A DNA stretch of 64,000 nucleotides. It comes from Cymodocea nodosa (lineage: Eukaryota > Streptophyta > Magnoliopsida > Alismatales > Cymodoceaceae). Location: assembly GCA_036874045.1 (NCBI GenBank), contig CM072337.1, forward strand, positions 21,488,001 through 21,552,000, in the 5' to 3' direction. This document shows positions 45,601 through 58,000 of the stretch, one piece after another (positions within the stretch are counted from its first letter, which is position 1; every line of letters starts with the position of its first letter). The translations under genes and the position numbers were made by a program. The notes under the pieces were generated by a model that did no database searches, was not told where the DNA came from, and saw only the letters and a program-made list of their open reading frames with translations.

Positions 45601-48600
45601 ATACTGACTAAGCACCCCAGCAATAGACATTATTATTCCACGGATCTGAAGATGGGCAAGAATAACCATACATGAGTTCATGGAGATTCAAAGCTTGACA
45701 CAAAAGAAGGGGACCATCGAGAGATTTTCATTCGTCTATTGCCAACAAACCAAGCTCTATTAGTGTATGCTTTGATAAAGTCCTCTTTACTCAAGAAGCG
45801 AATGAGGATGTATCAGGAATTTAAGGCCACTGGGAAGAAGGGTTCTAAGAAGTTGATCTCCTTTTTCATGGATTCCATTATATTCTCCAAGGTCAATATT
45901 GGATTGATAGAAAACAAGTGGGAGGGATAGATACTCTTCAATACTAACTTAACAAGCTCACCATTGGGTGTATCTCTTATTGGATCCCTCTACTAATGCA
46001 CCACCTTAAACATACGGATATTAAGCTAGCTTTTAACAAGAAATCAATGTACATAATTGAAAAAAATAATTTAAACTCTTCCAACAGCAGCAATTTCAAG
46101 GCAATCCTCTATGATTTCTCTTTTCTAATCCACACTACACACAATCACATTCTGTTTGAAACTGCGATGTCTTATCTATTAGTTGGCTTGGCATTCTAGG
46201 ACAATTTTTCTTAAAAAGTGATTTATTGCTTATCCCTAGCAGGACATCATACAAAATACTTACATATATATCTAAATACTTATATACTCCTAGATAGGAG
46301 TATAAAATGTCTATATATTATTATTTTGTAAATGTTGTCCTTTTTGTAAAATGAATTATACAAGATTTTATACTTTTCTTTTTAAACAATGAAATTATAT
46401 ATTTTCTTTCTTATATGTTTTTTAATGTGATTTGATATAATGCAAATGAGTTATTCTTATTTTGAGAAAATGTGAGATGTGAATTATTAGTTAATTCTTG
46501 AGATGTCCGATATGCATATATGTGTATTTTGATACGCAATAAAAACCCACATAAATAGAGGAGTGTGAGGATACCGTGATTATTAGTTTAAAAAAAGGAA
46601 CAAGGGGAAGAGAGAGGAGGAATACACAAGTCTTGATGAAATAAAAACTAGTGCCTAAATAAATTGGTGGAAATTTAAAAAAAAATTAAAGAAAATTGAT
46701 ATGTTTATCAACAACCTTCAATTTTCTTCTACTTGTTTCTTGTGCAAATCTCAACATTGGATAATGTAACTCCACTATTTTGGACAGTTTGATGATTGCT
46801 GTATTGGTGTTTACAAGAGCATGTCTTTGTATGTTTTTCAATATTTTCCTATTAAGTGCTCATCTATGGACCATGCCAAATGTTTGCCATAAATATTGTT
46901 GTCAACTGAGTCAAATATGGAAGATTGAATCAATTGATTGATGTTCATATTTGCCTGCTGTGCAATCAAAGAAATTGTTACTTTTCTTGCTTGTATATTG
47001 ATGTTATCTGTTAATTGCTACTACTTTTGCTACGGTAGCCATTACAGTTCCTACTTGTTAGATATCTACCATAGTTGTCCATGTTTATTTTATCATTTAT
47101 TGTTATATTAAAGTCTATTACAAATTGGATGTCCTAGATGCTTCAATTTAAGGGAGAGTATTAGAGTGTATTCCAAAGAATAATTGGAAGTAGTTTTTTA
47201 TTAATAAAATATAAGGTCTCCATATAGAAGTTATATGGAGGAGACAAGTACAAGTTTAGCAATTTGTGAGTAAAATCAAAAGAAATTCTAACTTAACCTT
47301 ATGATCTATTGAAATGATAAATGACCCTGTGTTATTGGTAGCACATAGTGGATACATTTGTGACTGCACCAGTGTATTATCCTTCCAAAAAGAACAGAAA
47401 CAAGAGTGAATTCAATGATGCAAGCACGCATGATACATATCTACTACACAAATTCATAATTTAAATCATTTTCTCTGCAGTTCTTTTGGTGAACTATATG
47501 AATTTGATAAGAGAGCAAAACCGTCATGGAAGAAACATATCTGGAATGGATTGAAGGACGAAATCATCTCAGCAACTTCAAGAGGATGCACTTGTGATGG
47601 TTTTGCAGGATCTAAAACAAAGTCATTATTCCTATTAAGCAAGGTGCCACCGACATACTTTAAAATGTTTGATGATTATAAACAATTGACATGCAAAAAT
47701 AAAAATAAGTCTTTCGAAATAACCAAAAGGCTAATGGATTTAAAGAACTTGCCCTTCCTGGCAAAATTGATGGACATATTTTCTTAGAAAGGCACAGACA
47801 AAAAACTGTCTTTGCACCCATTGTAAAACAAATGAGCATGCAAATAATGTAGCTTTGTAAAAAAATCCATAAGGTAGCTTGGAAATTGCTTTCATTAAAT
47901 AGAAAAAAGTAAAAACTACAAAAATATTCAATGAAAAGAATGAGATAACAGGGCAATGAAATCCACCTATAATATCTGATCACTAATGTCTTTCTAGACT
48001 TACAGGATGGTTCTCTGGTGGAAAGACGCTTGCAACAAAGAAAGTGGAAATGGATTGTTCATGGGCATCCTGATGGACATATGCTAAGTGCCATCACTTC
48101 AGTTGAACAGAAGGAATCAAATGAAAGGATAATGTCGTTGTTCTGCACTACAACATCTGGCTCAGTATTTGAATATTATCTTCCCAAGCTTCCAGGTATA
48201 CTCCTCAGCTTGTCATTTGACTCATTTTGAAGAAAGAAGACCTTGTTGTATTTTTTTATTGTTTGCTATTAGCTGGAAAAAGAATGCATTTTTTCAAGTT
48301 GATGTCTGAGCTATTTTCATTTAATTGTATGTCATTTAGGAACTCTAACTTGGAAGCATGTAGACACAATGACCATGATTACTGCAATACTAATTTGTGA
48401 AAAGAATTGAAGAAATCCATGAATAAGAAGAAGATTTCAAGGACTTTACAGAACATTGAGAGTTCAATCAATGTAGTTCTAAAAATAAGCTTTCCAACAG
48501 AAGCATTTTTGTAGCTTGTAAGAATTTGTGCATGTGTGTGTAAATGTGTGATGCTTGTGCATGCACATGTGGTTGGTGAACATCATGTGTGCATGTGTGT

Positions 48601-50532
48601 TTCCATGTAGACCTAATTTCTTAAGTTTTTGGCTAGCAATGAAGTGTTAATTTTATGCCACCATGAATTAGTAACAAGGTAGTAAGCTTCTGTCTATACA
48701 ACTTTGACTAACTTCATACTTCATTTGAAAATGTGTCACCAAGGTCTAGACATGACAGAGCAATGGGTCAATCACATGCATCCAGAGCAAGCACAGGTTG
48801 CAAGAGGAGTACAGGGTGTCCAGCTTCAAATTGGGAGGATGATATTCCCATTGGATGATGGTAGGTTGGGAGAACTACATCTGCCAAACACTGGAGGGGA
48901 AGGTTTAGGGCCAAGCCATCAGGGTAGCATGCGCAGAAGACATCTGCATACATATGAATGGTCAATTTTAGAAGCCCCAGAAACGGAAGGATGGAATGGG
49001 GAATACTGCACTGACAGGAATGGTCCAGCAAATTGCTTAGTTGGAACAAAAGATTTACTTGAGGACAATGAAATTGATGATTCAAGGATTTCAACTTCCA
49101 CTAGAAAATGGAAGGCCCAAGAATATATATCTTTAAGAAATAAGAGGAATCAAAGGGATGAATTTCCAGATCAGAAAAATTTCTTAACATCAAGCATTAA
49201 TGTAAACTTTCATATGAGAACAATGCATCCAGAAAGATCATTCTTTCTAGTAACAGAGAAAGGATTAATTCTTGAATATCTGCATACCGGTCACATCTGG
49301 TTATGGCTGAAACATGAATACTCCACAGGCATGAAAGGTGTTTTAGGAAACTATAATGGAAGCATCTTTATGGTTGACGCAAATGGGAGCCTGCTTATCA
49401 GGGAGAGAAATGGCAACAATGAGCTTTCATGGTTCAACTGCACGTCCATGAAAGGTGGGAGGCAGGTAGCAACAGCAGCTCCATGGGATGGCATGCATCA
49501 CCAAAGTTGGAAGGCTACCATAGGAGATGCACTTTTCTTTATCAATAAGAAAGGAAGACTGCTTCAATTTATGGTAGGATGAAAGAAAGAATCATCTCTT
49601 ATAGTAAATTATCAAAGGAAGCATGACCATAATATAGTATATACTTAGTATGAAACATTTTGATTATCATTTTCTCTATGTTTCTTCATGACACAACATT
49701 CAGAACTAAATTTCTCTAACCACTCATTACTCTTGGTTTCTTTTTTCTGCAGGTTGCGTTACAAAAATTCAAATGGAAAGATTGCCAAAGACCTTCCAAT
49801 ACTAGGATTGCATACATAGTGGATCAATGTGTTTTCAGGATGAACATAATATTCGTTGTGGGGAGGAATGGCCGCCTGTACCAATACAACAAACTGAGTG
49901 AACTATGGCATGAACATTACCAATCCCCTCATTTGGTTCTATCAAGGAATCCTGGAACAGCGATGAGGTTATCTCCATCATCATTAGCCGGATCACTTTT
50001 TATGATTTTGGACAATGGAGCCCTTGTGGAGTACCACTGGAACTCAGTGGAAGGATGGAATTGGGTAGAACACGGAACACCAAACAGGGACACGATGCTG
50101 GTCGGTGCACCAGGACCTTGCTTCAAGGGTGGGCAGCTTTTCCTCATTGGATCTGATGGGAATGTCTACAGAAGGTACTTCTATGAAGGGATATGGAAGT
50201 GGGCAAGCCATGGGCATCCACATTCGGGGAACATTGTCTCAACAGCTCACCAGGAAACAGATGAAGTCGTGAACCATGTTCTAAACGACAATCCCACAGC
50301 AATCGAGAATAGCATGGAAAGCACTAACAACAATTGTGACGCAAAGGTCTCAGTGACAATCTGAAATTTTTTAAAAAGAAAAAGTAGATTTGAACTGGAA
50401 ACATGATGTTGCTGAAATCTAGTGCTTTTACTCTTACAGGTTTCAGCAGTGAGACCATTACCATTTTCCGAAGTGTCGGCGATCTTCCAACTACGGGATG
50501 GAAGGGTAAGGAAATTCCCGTACTATGCTTAA
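33677..50532 (+). CDS. Predicted secreted beta-propeller-like protein with WxW..HGxP repeats, 9 exons
   Basis: Function unknown. Exons: 33677..34177, 34751..34884, 35024..35086, 35238..35327, 47481..47643, 48006..48195, 48744..49573, 49753..50346 and 50440..50532. Every junction keeps the frame at GT-AG sites, giving about 885 residues. If the last intron is kept, the protein ends at 50364 with 860. I start at the ATG at 33677; residues 1-24 (MSGSFLKIFTWVLVGMILPT) look like a signal peptide. Repeated blade-like units follow, with motifs such as KWIVHGHPDGHML, NWVEHGTPNRDTML and KWASHGHPHSGNI, each after a G-x-[LV]-Y/F-E/R-type strand. This spacing suggests a sugar- or protein-binding beta-propeller in the secretory pathway or cell wall; that is inference. 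Intron 4 is 12,153 bases and full of retrotransposons. The exon 7 acceptor is weak. Confidence 0.85.
36150..36487 (+). pseudogene. Coding-like patch in the large intron, possibly a LINE ORF1 relic
   Basis: About 110 codons stay open here in mixed-composition DNA (containing GFNCIGEINHIPEHDTAF), unlike the AT-rich surroundings. It ends with TAG at 36485..36487. Its style resembles the tail of plant LINE first ORFs, but no defining motif is present. It has no splice continuity with the host gene. Confidence 0.35.
37649..37773 (+). repeat. 5' LTR of the Copia element (125 bp)
   Basis: Starts TGTTAGAG and ends CCAACA. It contains TATATATATC, a likely TATA region, at about 37709..37718. Against the 3' LTR I count seven substitutions, all transitions, and one 2-base indel. 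Confidence 0.92.
38270..42323 (+). pseudogene. Copia gag-pol remnant with many stop codons and one frameshift
   Basis: Gag lies at about 38280..39190 and ends with a zinc-knuckle remnant (CIHYGKVNHHSEKC, with the second Cys replaced by Tyr). Protease follows (IIDSGVSQHMTG, 39210..39245), then the GAG-pre-integrase motif LWHHCLGHSSIHKL (39602..39645) and the integrase core (ending near TSQQNKVAERKHRHLL at 40050..40095). Reverse transcriptase carries YVDDILFTGDD (41367..41399). RNase H carries CDNQSAIYIAKN (42089..42124) and TKHIKIDCHYIR. About 20 in-frame stops occur, for example at 38375, 38414, 38528, 38615, 38717, 38762 and 38822 in gag. Only one evident frameshift occurs, near 39191 between gag and protease. 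No active protein is expected. Confidence 0.88.
42331..42457 (+). repeat. 3' LTR of the Copia element (127 bp)
   Basis: Starts TGTTAGAG directly after the polypurine tract and ends CCAATA before the GGTAT target duplication. It pairs with 37649..37773. Confidence 0.92.
43310..44160. other. Unclassified intronic DNA between two retroelement relics
   Basis: Moderate composition with no open frame or recognisable domain. On the minus strand a stretch such as GCAGCCGCCCAACACGAGG (about 43710..43730) looks like repeat or LTR-type sequence, but no partner copy was found in the window. Confidence 0.35.
44160..46060 (-). mobile_element. LINE relic (ORF1 and start of the endonuclease of ORF2)
   Basis: Read on the minus strand. 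The part at about 45760..45380 resembles plant LINE ORF1 (DUF4283-type) with IAGVLSQYLC and VTVICVEMDLFKLLP. The open frame 45141..44737 (134 codons, Glu-rich, YRSYQSLFAKRAAP) is its C-terminal linker. Then ILFWECRGLVNKPTQFHLKH (from about 44700) marks the start of the ORF2 apurinic endonuclease, followed by ITAVMEPFLSED. It decays near 44170, before any reverse transcriptase. Many stops and frameshifts are present, and no terminal poly(A) or target duplication was found. Confidence 0.7.
46100..47475. repeat. Intronic repeat DNA; last part shared with a LARP1 intron
   Basis: 46100..46740 is AT-rich with no feature recognised. 46985..47180 matches 56720..56890: GTTGCTACTA...GCTAC, ATATCTACC, and CTTAGATGCTTTAACTTAAAGG-like sequence before a TRTTRGAGT start. 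The purine tract followed by T-T-R-GAG looks like the 3' end of an LTR element. No second LTR is identified. Confidence 0.45.
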
Positions 50533-52030
50533 TAGTCACTCTTCGTTTCAAATTTGGACATCACATGGAAGCATCACAAAAATATTCCCTTTGTCCGCGA
50601 CAAAGAACACGCTGACGCTATCAGAATACGACGTGTTACCTCAAGGGTTTTCCTTTTCTCGATTGAGCAGCTGGCGGAGCTGAGGTGGTTGGTGGACGAG
50701 GAAGGGCCGCCGAAGTGGGGGTGGGTGCGGATCATCGCAACCCCGACCAGCCATTGCCTCACCGATCATTGGGTTGCAGTGGCGTCCTGATCGATCGACC
50801 GATTACCACCATAACCATGTTCCGACCATTCGGAACGTGCGACCGCGGAATCGGAGAAGGAGAAGGAAGAAGAAGAATCGCCGGTAAACTCAAAATGATC
50901 GACACCAGAGACTATAGTACCAGACAACCTGGTAGAGTACATGTGCATTAATCACGTGAATGCACCGACGATCTCGTGAAAATGACGGGTTTAATATGTA
51001 ATTTGGAAAAAAAAGTCTTTAACTAAAATAAGATGCCACATAAATCGTCTACAATGTGAGAAATATCACGCAATGGCCTTCGGTTGGGTATTATTTACGT
51101 TCTAGAAATCGTACACTGTTTTCTGCTCTGCAACCATTGGATAAAAGTTGACGGAACTTATATTTAGACTTATTATTTATTATTAATTAATTTTAAGTTA
51201 AATATTCACGGTGTTAATTAATCTTTTTCAGTCAGCATCCCAAACCTACCGAAAATTTCGTTCTATTTCTAGTTATATTTGTTATATATATTCGCTTAAA
51301 ATTTAAAATATGAAATTCAATTCATCCCAGAGTTGATGAAAGCTTCAATTTATTTAAATTAAATTAATTACTGATTTTCATGGAAATTTAACCTATTAAA
51401 AAGTATTTTAATTTCAAAACCTTTAGATCAAAAATTACTAATTACCAAAAATTTTCATCAAGTAATCATAAATATCTAATAACAAAATCTATACCAATAC
51501 AACACTTTCCTTCCCAGGTATCGCACTGCTACAAGCAGAAGTACCTACGGAGATTCTATGTATAATAGACATTCAGGAAATGAAATCCAAATATGGAAAA
51601 TCTACTTCACATTTCAATACATGCTTTTCATTGGCAGAGCGAACAATGCCTAAGGCAATACCAATCCTTACCATAACACAAACGAAATACGTCCCTAAGA
51701 AATCACTAATTCTCGTTGAATATGCAGCACAAACGGAGAGATTAAAGAATAAAGAAAAGTAACATAAAAAGGCAATGACATTGGAAAAGAACTATATTGG
51801 CAACTTCCAGCTTCTTATTGGTCAAATTCAACATTCCAGAAATAGCCATTATTCACTTTCTTATATACATGTTTAGGATGATGAGAAAATAAAATGTCTG
51901 AGCACAAGCAACACCCCATGGCAGAGAAACACCCAAAAACTGAATACACATGTTCGAGGCCCAAACGAAAGATTTTGATGGAATCCATTTATCCGCGACA
52001 CATTTCAACGGATACTTGGAAATGAAGTAG
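50533..52030. other. Convergent intergenic region between the beta-propeller and LARP1 genes
   Basis: 3' UTRs of both flanking genes should lie here. A GC-rich patch at 50600..50900 holds short frames on both strands. The plus frame 50554..50790 (ending TPTSHCLTDHWVAVAS) begins at TTG, lacks a domain, and is probably 3' UTR. 51000..51500 is AT-rich. Confidence 0.4.
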
Positions 52031-52034
52031 CCTG

Positions 52035-55000
52035 TCAAGCACGCTCAACACTGTCACGCTTGAACGAAAATGCCATGGCTTCCCCATTTTGATCATTGCT
52101 ACCGTGGATGTCCTTACCGCCACTACATTCCATTGACACAGCTGGCTTCTCTGCTTTGTCCCTACACCTGAAATCTTCTAGGCATCGGAATTCCTTGTTT
52201 AGAAGCCTCTCCAACTCTGGATGTTTCTTTAGAGGCTCGCCCTTGTCACGATAGTGGTGAAAAGCCCTAAAGAATTGAAATGATGGAGGTGTTAATAATC
52301 ATTGATAACTAACAAAAAATTGAAAGTACTGAACCAAAAACACTTAGTAAATAGCGGTGTCCTCAAAGTAATAGTATGCAATTGATACAGCAGCGTAAGA
52401 GAACAGAAAGGATGTGTTTTGCCCGTTTGGAATATAATCCTACAAATCTCACATGATGACAAAGCATCATACCAAAAAATCTCACCTTCACTTTTACTTT
52501 TTAGAGAACATTTTATATGCATAACACTTAGTGATACGCTAGAACAACAATCTAAATCATAATCTCATAACATGAGGTCAATCATATAAATTATTTCTTT
52601 CATGTATTTCTATTTATAGTCAAATCTTCAGTTAAATTACATAAACTTGAATCATTTCTTACAATTTTTAATCAAATAGTTTTAAGTCTTTCTTTACTTT
52701 TAATTTATTCGACATAAATTAATTCTTCTCTCCTGACTGGAATATCTTTTCACCTTCTAAAGACATGACCTAACTACTTAAGCTGATTTTCTCTTATCTT
52801 CAATTAGTGAAACTTTAACTCTATTCATAATAATATTTTTAAACTTATCTCTTATAGTTTATCCATCTAAATATTCACATCTCTACAATACAATTGTTTA
52901 CACATGATCATGCTTTTATGATCTAGTATTTTGAAACATAAGTACAACCAAGCAAAAGCAATTTTATAGAATTTTTTTAATTTTAAGGATATCCTCTTAC
53001 CATATAATACTCCAAAAGCATGTCACCATTTTATCCACACCCTACTTCAATCATATAAATAGCATCTTCTATAATTTCAACATTGCTATTTATTATAAAT
53101 CCTAAGTATTTAAAATCTTACTCTTATGAATCTCACGGCCATGTAAATATATGCTTTTATTATTATTCTTATTTTTCTTCAACCTACAATCCACATATTC
53201 TGTTTTTAATGTACTCAACCTAAATCCTTTGAATTCTAAAGTATCTCATCATGATTCTAATTTAAAATTAATTCATGCCAAAATAGAAAGAGAAAACTGA
53301 CAAAAGAGAATAATAAGCAAGATCAAAATTAATAGGAAGACTGCACAAATAGTTAAACGTACCAGTATTTTTCCAAGCCATAAAGGTTTCCTTTACCATA
53401 AAAATCAAGTGTAAGTGTCTCAAAATCGTTGTAGAGATCCTCACTGAACTGTTTTTCCAACCCATAACTGTCAAAAGTGTGAAGTCAATCACGGCTAGGA
53501 AACTAAAACTTCCAAGGGAATTCTGCATTCTGACTAAAATAGCATTACCTGTAAAATCTGAAAAGGCACTCCAATCCGTAATTATAGTTAGCTGCAGCAT
53601 CTTCTAGTGCAAGCTTACGAAATTCATTATACATAGATTGAATAAACATATTTCTCAAGAAAAACGACCAAAATCGGTATAGTGTGTTCATTCCCTGAAA
53701 AGTGAAAACAACACAAGAATACAATAATACATCTAAAAAGATGACTGATGGATCAAACAAAGAAAGCTTCAAAAATCCCCTGCTAGCAAAAAGATAATAA
53801 GAAAAAAGTACCAATTCTATCGGAACTATAGAAGTACAAGCTTAATAGAAATAATATCATTTCATCCCTAACAGAAATTACCTAATAAAAGAATAATTAC
53901 CAATTTTTAAATCAAGTCATGACGATCACCATATAACCAAAAGTGCTAAGAATTAGTTGTATAAAAGTCGTGTACCAGATGAATATTCATCAACTAGAGG
54001 ATGCCATAATATTCTATGACAATGGAGAGACAAGGAAGGATGCCAATGCCATACAACAAGCAACAGTGCATGACAGAGAACGAAAAGTTCATTACTTAAT
54101 TGCCGAAATATATATATATAATTACATATAGGGGGATATTTCCGATGCATCATGGATGCATTTATTAAAATGAATCCATCGTGCTTTAGACACTAAATCA
54201 ACATAAAAATAGTATCAATGGCATTAGAAAAATCTAAAAATAGACATGGGTAGGCACAGGCAGGAAACATCTATCTAAACAAGCTCGATCAAAAGATAAG
54301 GAAGATCCGACAGAAGCACAAAATTCCACTGGTTCAAAGAATCAGATTGGTTCTATTAAGGGCAGATCATCATATTGATGACCAATAAAACTCTAAAGAA
54401 GAAGCAAAGCTTCAACGCTCCCTAAGGCAACAAAGTCATCAACGTAAGAATGGACAAGCTCCACCAAAAGAGCAAGTGGCCTTCCCCTGTTTCATTCTGG
54501 CACACCCCTTATCACCCCTACCATGGGGACCAGAAAAGGCTTTCCATTTTGCCACAGTGACCCTCCCCAACAGCCTCCTTCCTTAACAAGCTAACAAGTA
54601 TGTTCCTCAAGCCAAAGTATTTCACTCGGTCAAAATCTAATTGGCCAAATAGTCTAAATATACAAGACAGTTCAGCTGATCGAGAGTTTTCACAGATCCA
54701 CAATCTCAAGTTTCTTTATCTTGTTTATGGTTGACTGCAATTAGGAGGCTTGATCTCCAAATGGATCTTCTAATAACACAAAGTCAAACTACTACCAAGA
54801 AAGGAGGGGTGGGACAAGGACTTCCCTTGTTCGTTCATCCACCTAGTCAAGGAATATTAAGTACATGGTGATAATGGGGAAAGAGAAGTCATGCTTGCCG
54901 CCTTCTATAAATGACATTAAAAAAATAAAAATCAAACAAAAAATTACCTATGAAATCACCCAGAAAAACTCAAAAGTAATTTTTCGGTAAGTGTTGCCTA

Positions 55001-58000
55001 ATATTTTAATTTTTGGGATGTTGTTAATGCTTTATTTTGTTACAAATACCATTATTTTTTAATTTTAAGCTTTTTTCTAAAATATCATGGACTTATTTTA
55101 ACATACACAAAGTAAGCACATCTAGAATGAAAATACTAGGATGGAAGTTTAAAAATATGAGTAAGTCTTGAAGAAGGAAATGGTATGTGCAGAGTTGAAG
55201 ACATAGTACAAAGTTAACAGCCACAAATTAAAATAAGTTGCATAAAGTAAAAGCTGTAATAAATGGATCCCTCTATTAATCTTTAACCAGGGAGTTAGGA
55301 TAGAGTTTAGATATCTTATTCCACAATGTAGCAACCACTTATGGACCAACAGGTTCCCCCTCTCTCTGCACGGTATCTGTTAAAGGCAGGCAACCAAACT
55401 AATAAAATGGTTAACCAAACAGAACCAAACCGAATGGATGGCATATATGTAATTTATTATCACTTATTATATATGTAAACATGTAATACAATATGTTTAT
55501 ATACTCATAGGAATCATATATTAATGTTAATAGATTACTCTATGATAAAGTTTAATAGTATAGAAATAGAATATAAAATAATAACTTCTATTAACTTAAA
55601 AATCTAATTTCTAATGGACAAATTGTATTTTATTGATGATATCTATTTAATATTGTGATTGGTATGTAGATGGTTCTTAATCTCTAAAGTGGTTAAACTA
55701 AGAACCAAACCAATTTTTAGTAGTTCAGTTAAGTTTGATTTCAACATTTAAATGATTTGGTTCAATTTGTAAAATATTCAAACTGATCTATACGGTTTGA
55801 TTTACAGTTTTGTTTAAACCAAATCATGCCAAATCCTAGTATGTGTATCCTAATTTTGAGAAAAATGGAAGAAAATAAAAGGAAAAATGATGAGCCACTA
55901 GCTATCAGGCACATGCACCCCTTCTCCTCCCCCCCCCAGACAACTTCCTCCTTTTACATTCCCTATCACACTCTTTCACAATTATGTGTAAAGGGTCATG
56001 GCCATCATCAATCCCTTTGTTCCTACTGTTGAGGCTATCTTACCTAGTTTTCATTGCTAGCACTCTTGCTACCCACCTCCACTATCATAGTATCACCGTT
56101 GCTCCTGCCTAAAGTTGCTCTATCCAAGCCCTCCAATATTGTAGAAGTTATCATTCAAGTATTCAAGCATTTTCACCACCAACACCACCCCTATTATGGT
56201 CTACACAGGTGCCATCGTTATCCTTAGCCTCAAGCTTATTTTCTCAATGTTGGACATTGTTGCCCCATTAATATATGGATGAAGATTGTGCTTAATGCTA
56301 GAAAGTGCTACTCCATTGATGTAGTGATGCAAGTTATCATGTATTGCTAGGCAGTGTGACTTATGTAACGATGAAGGATGTTCTCAACAATCAACATTTA
56401 GGAGTATTTACACTGTTAATGTAACAATACAACATGGTCAATCCAATAGCACAATTAGTCTCCTTTGGGATATGTCTCGCATAAAAAAGTATTGGAGAGG
56501 AAAAAAGAAAAATTAAGATGAAGTTTTCTAACTAAAAAAGAGAGAAAAATAAAATAATGGATAAAAATGAGAAATAATAACCAATAAGAGTTTTTAATTT
56601 TTCAAAAGAAAATGAAGGTGGAAAAAAAAGGAAAAGGTTGAAGTCTGTATGTAAGAACTCGTTTCTGTTTTGCAGATATTAGCATTTGCAAGTCTCATGT
56701 TTGTTGTGTTTGTGTTGTTGCCCGTCAATTGTTGCTACTATTGCTACAATTGATTTTGCCTACAAAATATCTACCGCAATTGTCTACTTCTATTTTAATT
56801 ATTTCATTTTTCTGTTTTAGTTGTGTTAAAGTTTGTTGTATGTTGTGCATCTTAGATGCTTTAACTTAAAGGAGTGTTGGAGTAAATGGTATATATATCC
56901 TTATATGGATCTTTAATTAAGCAGTTATAATAATTGTTGTAAATTGGAAGCTGAAAACCATTGACCCTAGAGGGTTTATCTCCTATAGTGATGACAATCC
57001 CTCTTTTCTTTCCTATACAAACACTATGCATAAGTAATTAGAATATGGCAAACAAAAAAAGTTCAGAAAAATCATCTTCATACTTCTTATATTGTATGTT
57101 CCGATAAAAAAGGTAAAACAATTAGACAATGTTCTGAAAGTAAATAGTTGTTCTAGTTTTACGTTATGAGAGAAAAGGAATACGAAACAAAACATTTTTA
57201 TTCAAAAATACATTCCAAATCAACCAAAAAAGCTGACTACCTCACTGCAACCTATTCCCAGTTTTTTCCGATCATTTAGGCATCGCTTGTGGAACTTCAA
57301 GTACCTGAAGTAAAAATGAATATGAGTATAGACTCATTTTATGATTAAAAAAGGTCACCATCTTACTTTTGCCGTTTGAATCCATTTTCTTCGAGAAGTT
57401 GATGACTAGGATGTTGAAAAGGTGGAAAAGACTTTGACATGGACCTCACTGGTGGGCTTTCCCCAGAAAGGATCCCATGAGGTGAACCACTAGAATTCAA
57501 GGTCTTTGAATTATACACCGTATGTAAATTGCTACGAGGTTTTGATTCTCTATCTTTTGTTTGTGGCTCACATTTTTTTTGTTGTATATTGGATCTCCCA
57601 GCCCTCAGCTCCTAAGGAAACATCAATGACAACCATATAACTGAATGAATGTATAATTAAAATACAACTAAAATAAGAATTTATGAAATTGGCAATGAAA
57701 ATTCCTGACAACACCTGCTCATAGAAATATAAGCCATCATCTATTGTTTTAGCAAGCTCTTTTGAGATTGACCCTGAATACCTCGCATTAGGTTCATTGC
57801 ATTTTGCTAATTGAAGATCCTGCAAGCATTAACTAAGAATTAGTGATTTATAGAATCTTATTCTAGAGAAAAGTTGGCATATCTAGGAAACAAAACATTT
57901 GTTAAATGTGATATGATAAAGAATAAAAAAACCTAAAATAGGCAAATCCTCTTCACTCTTACACAACAATTCCTGATTTCTTATACATTCCATGAAGGTT

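Noticed and set aside
50554..50790. 78-codon plus-strand frame after the beta-propeller gene
   Set aside because: It begins at a TTG, shows no domain and no splice link, and is probably 3' UTR.
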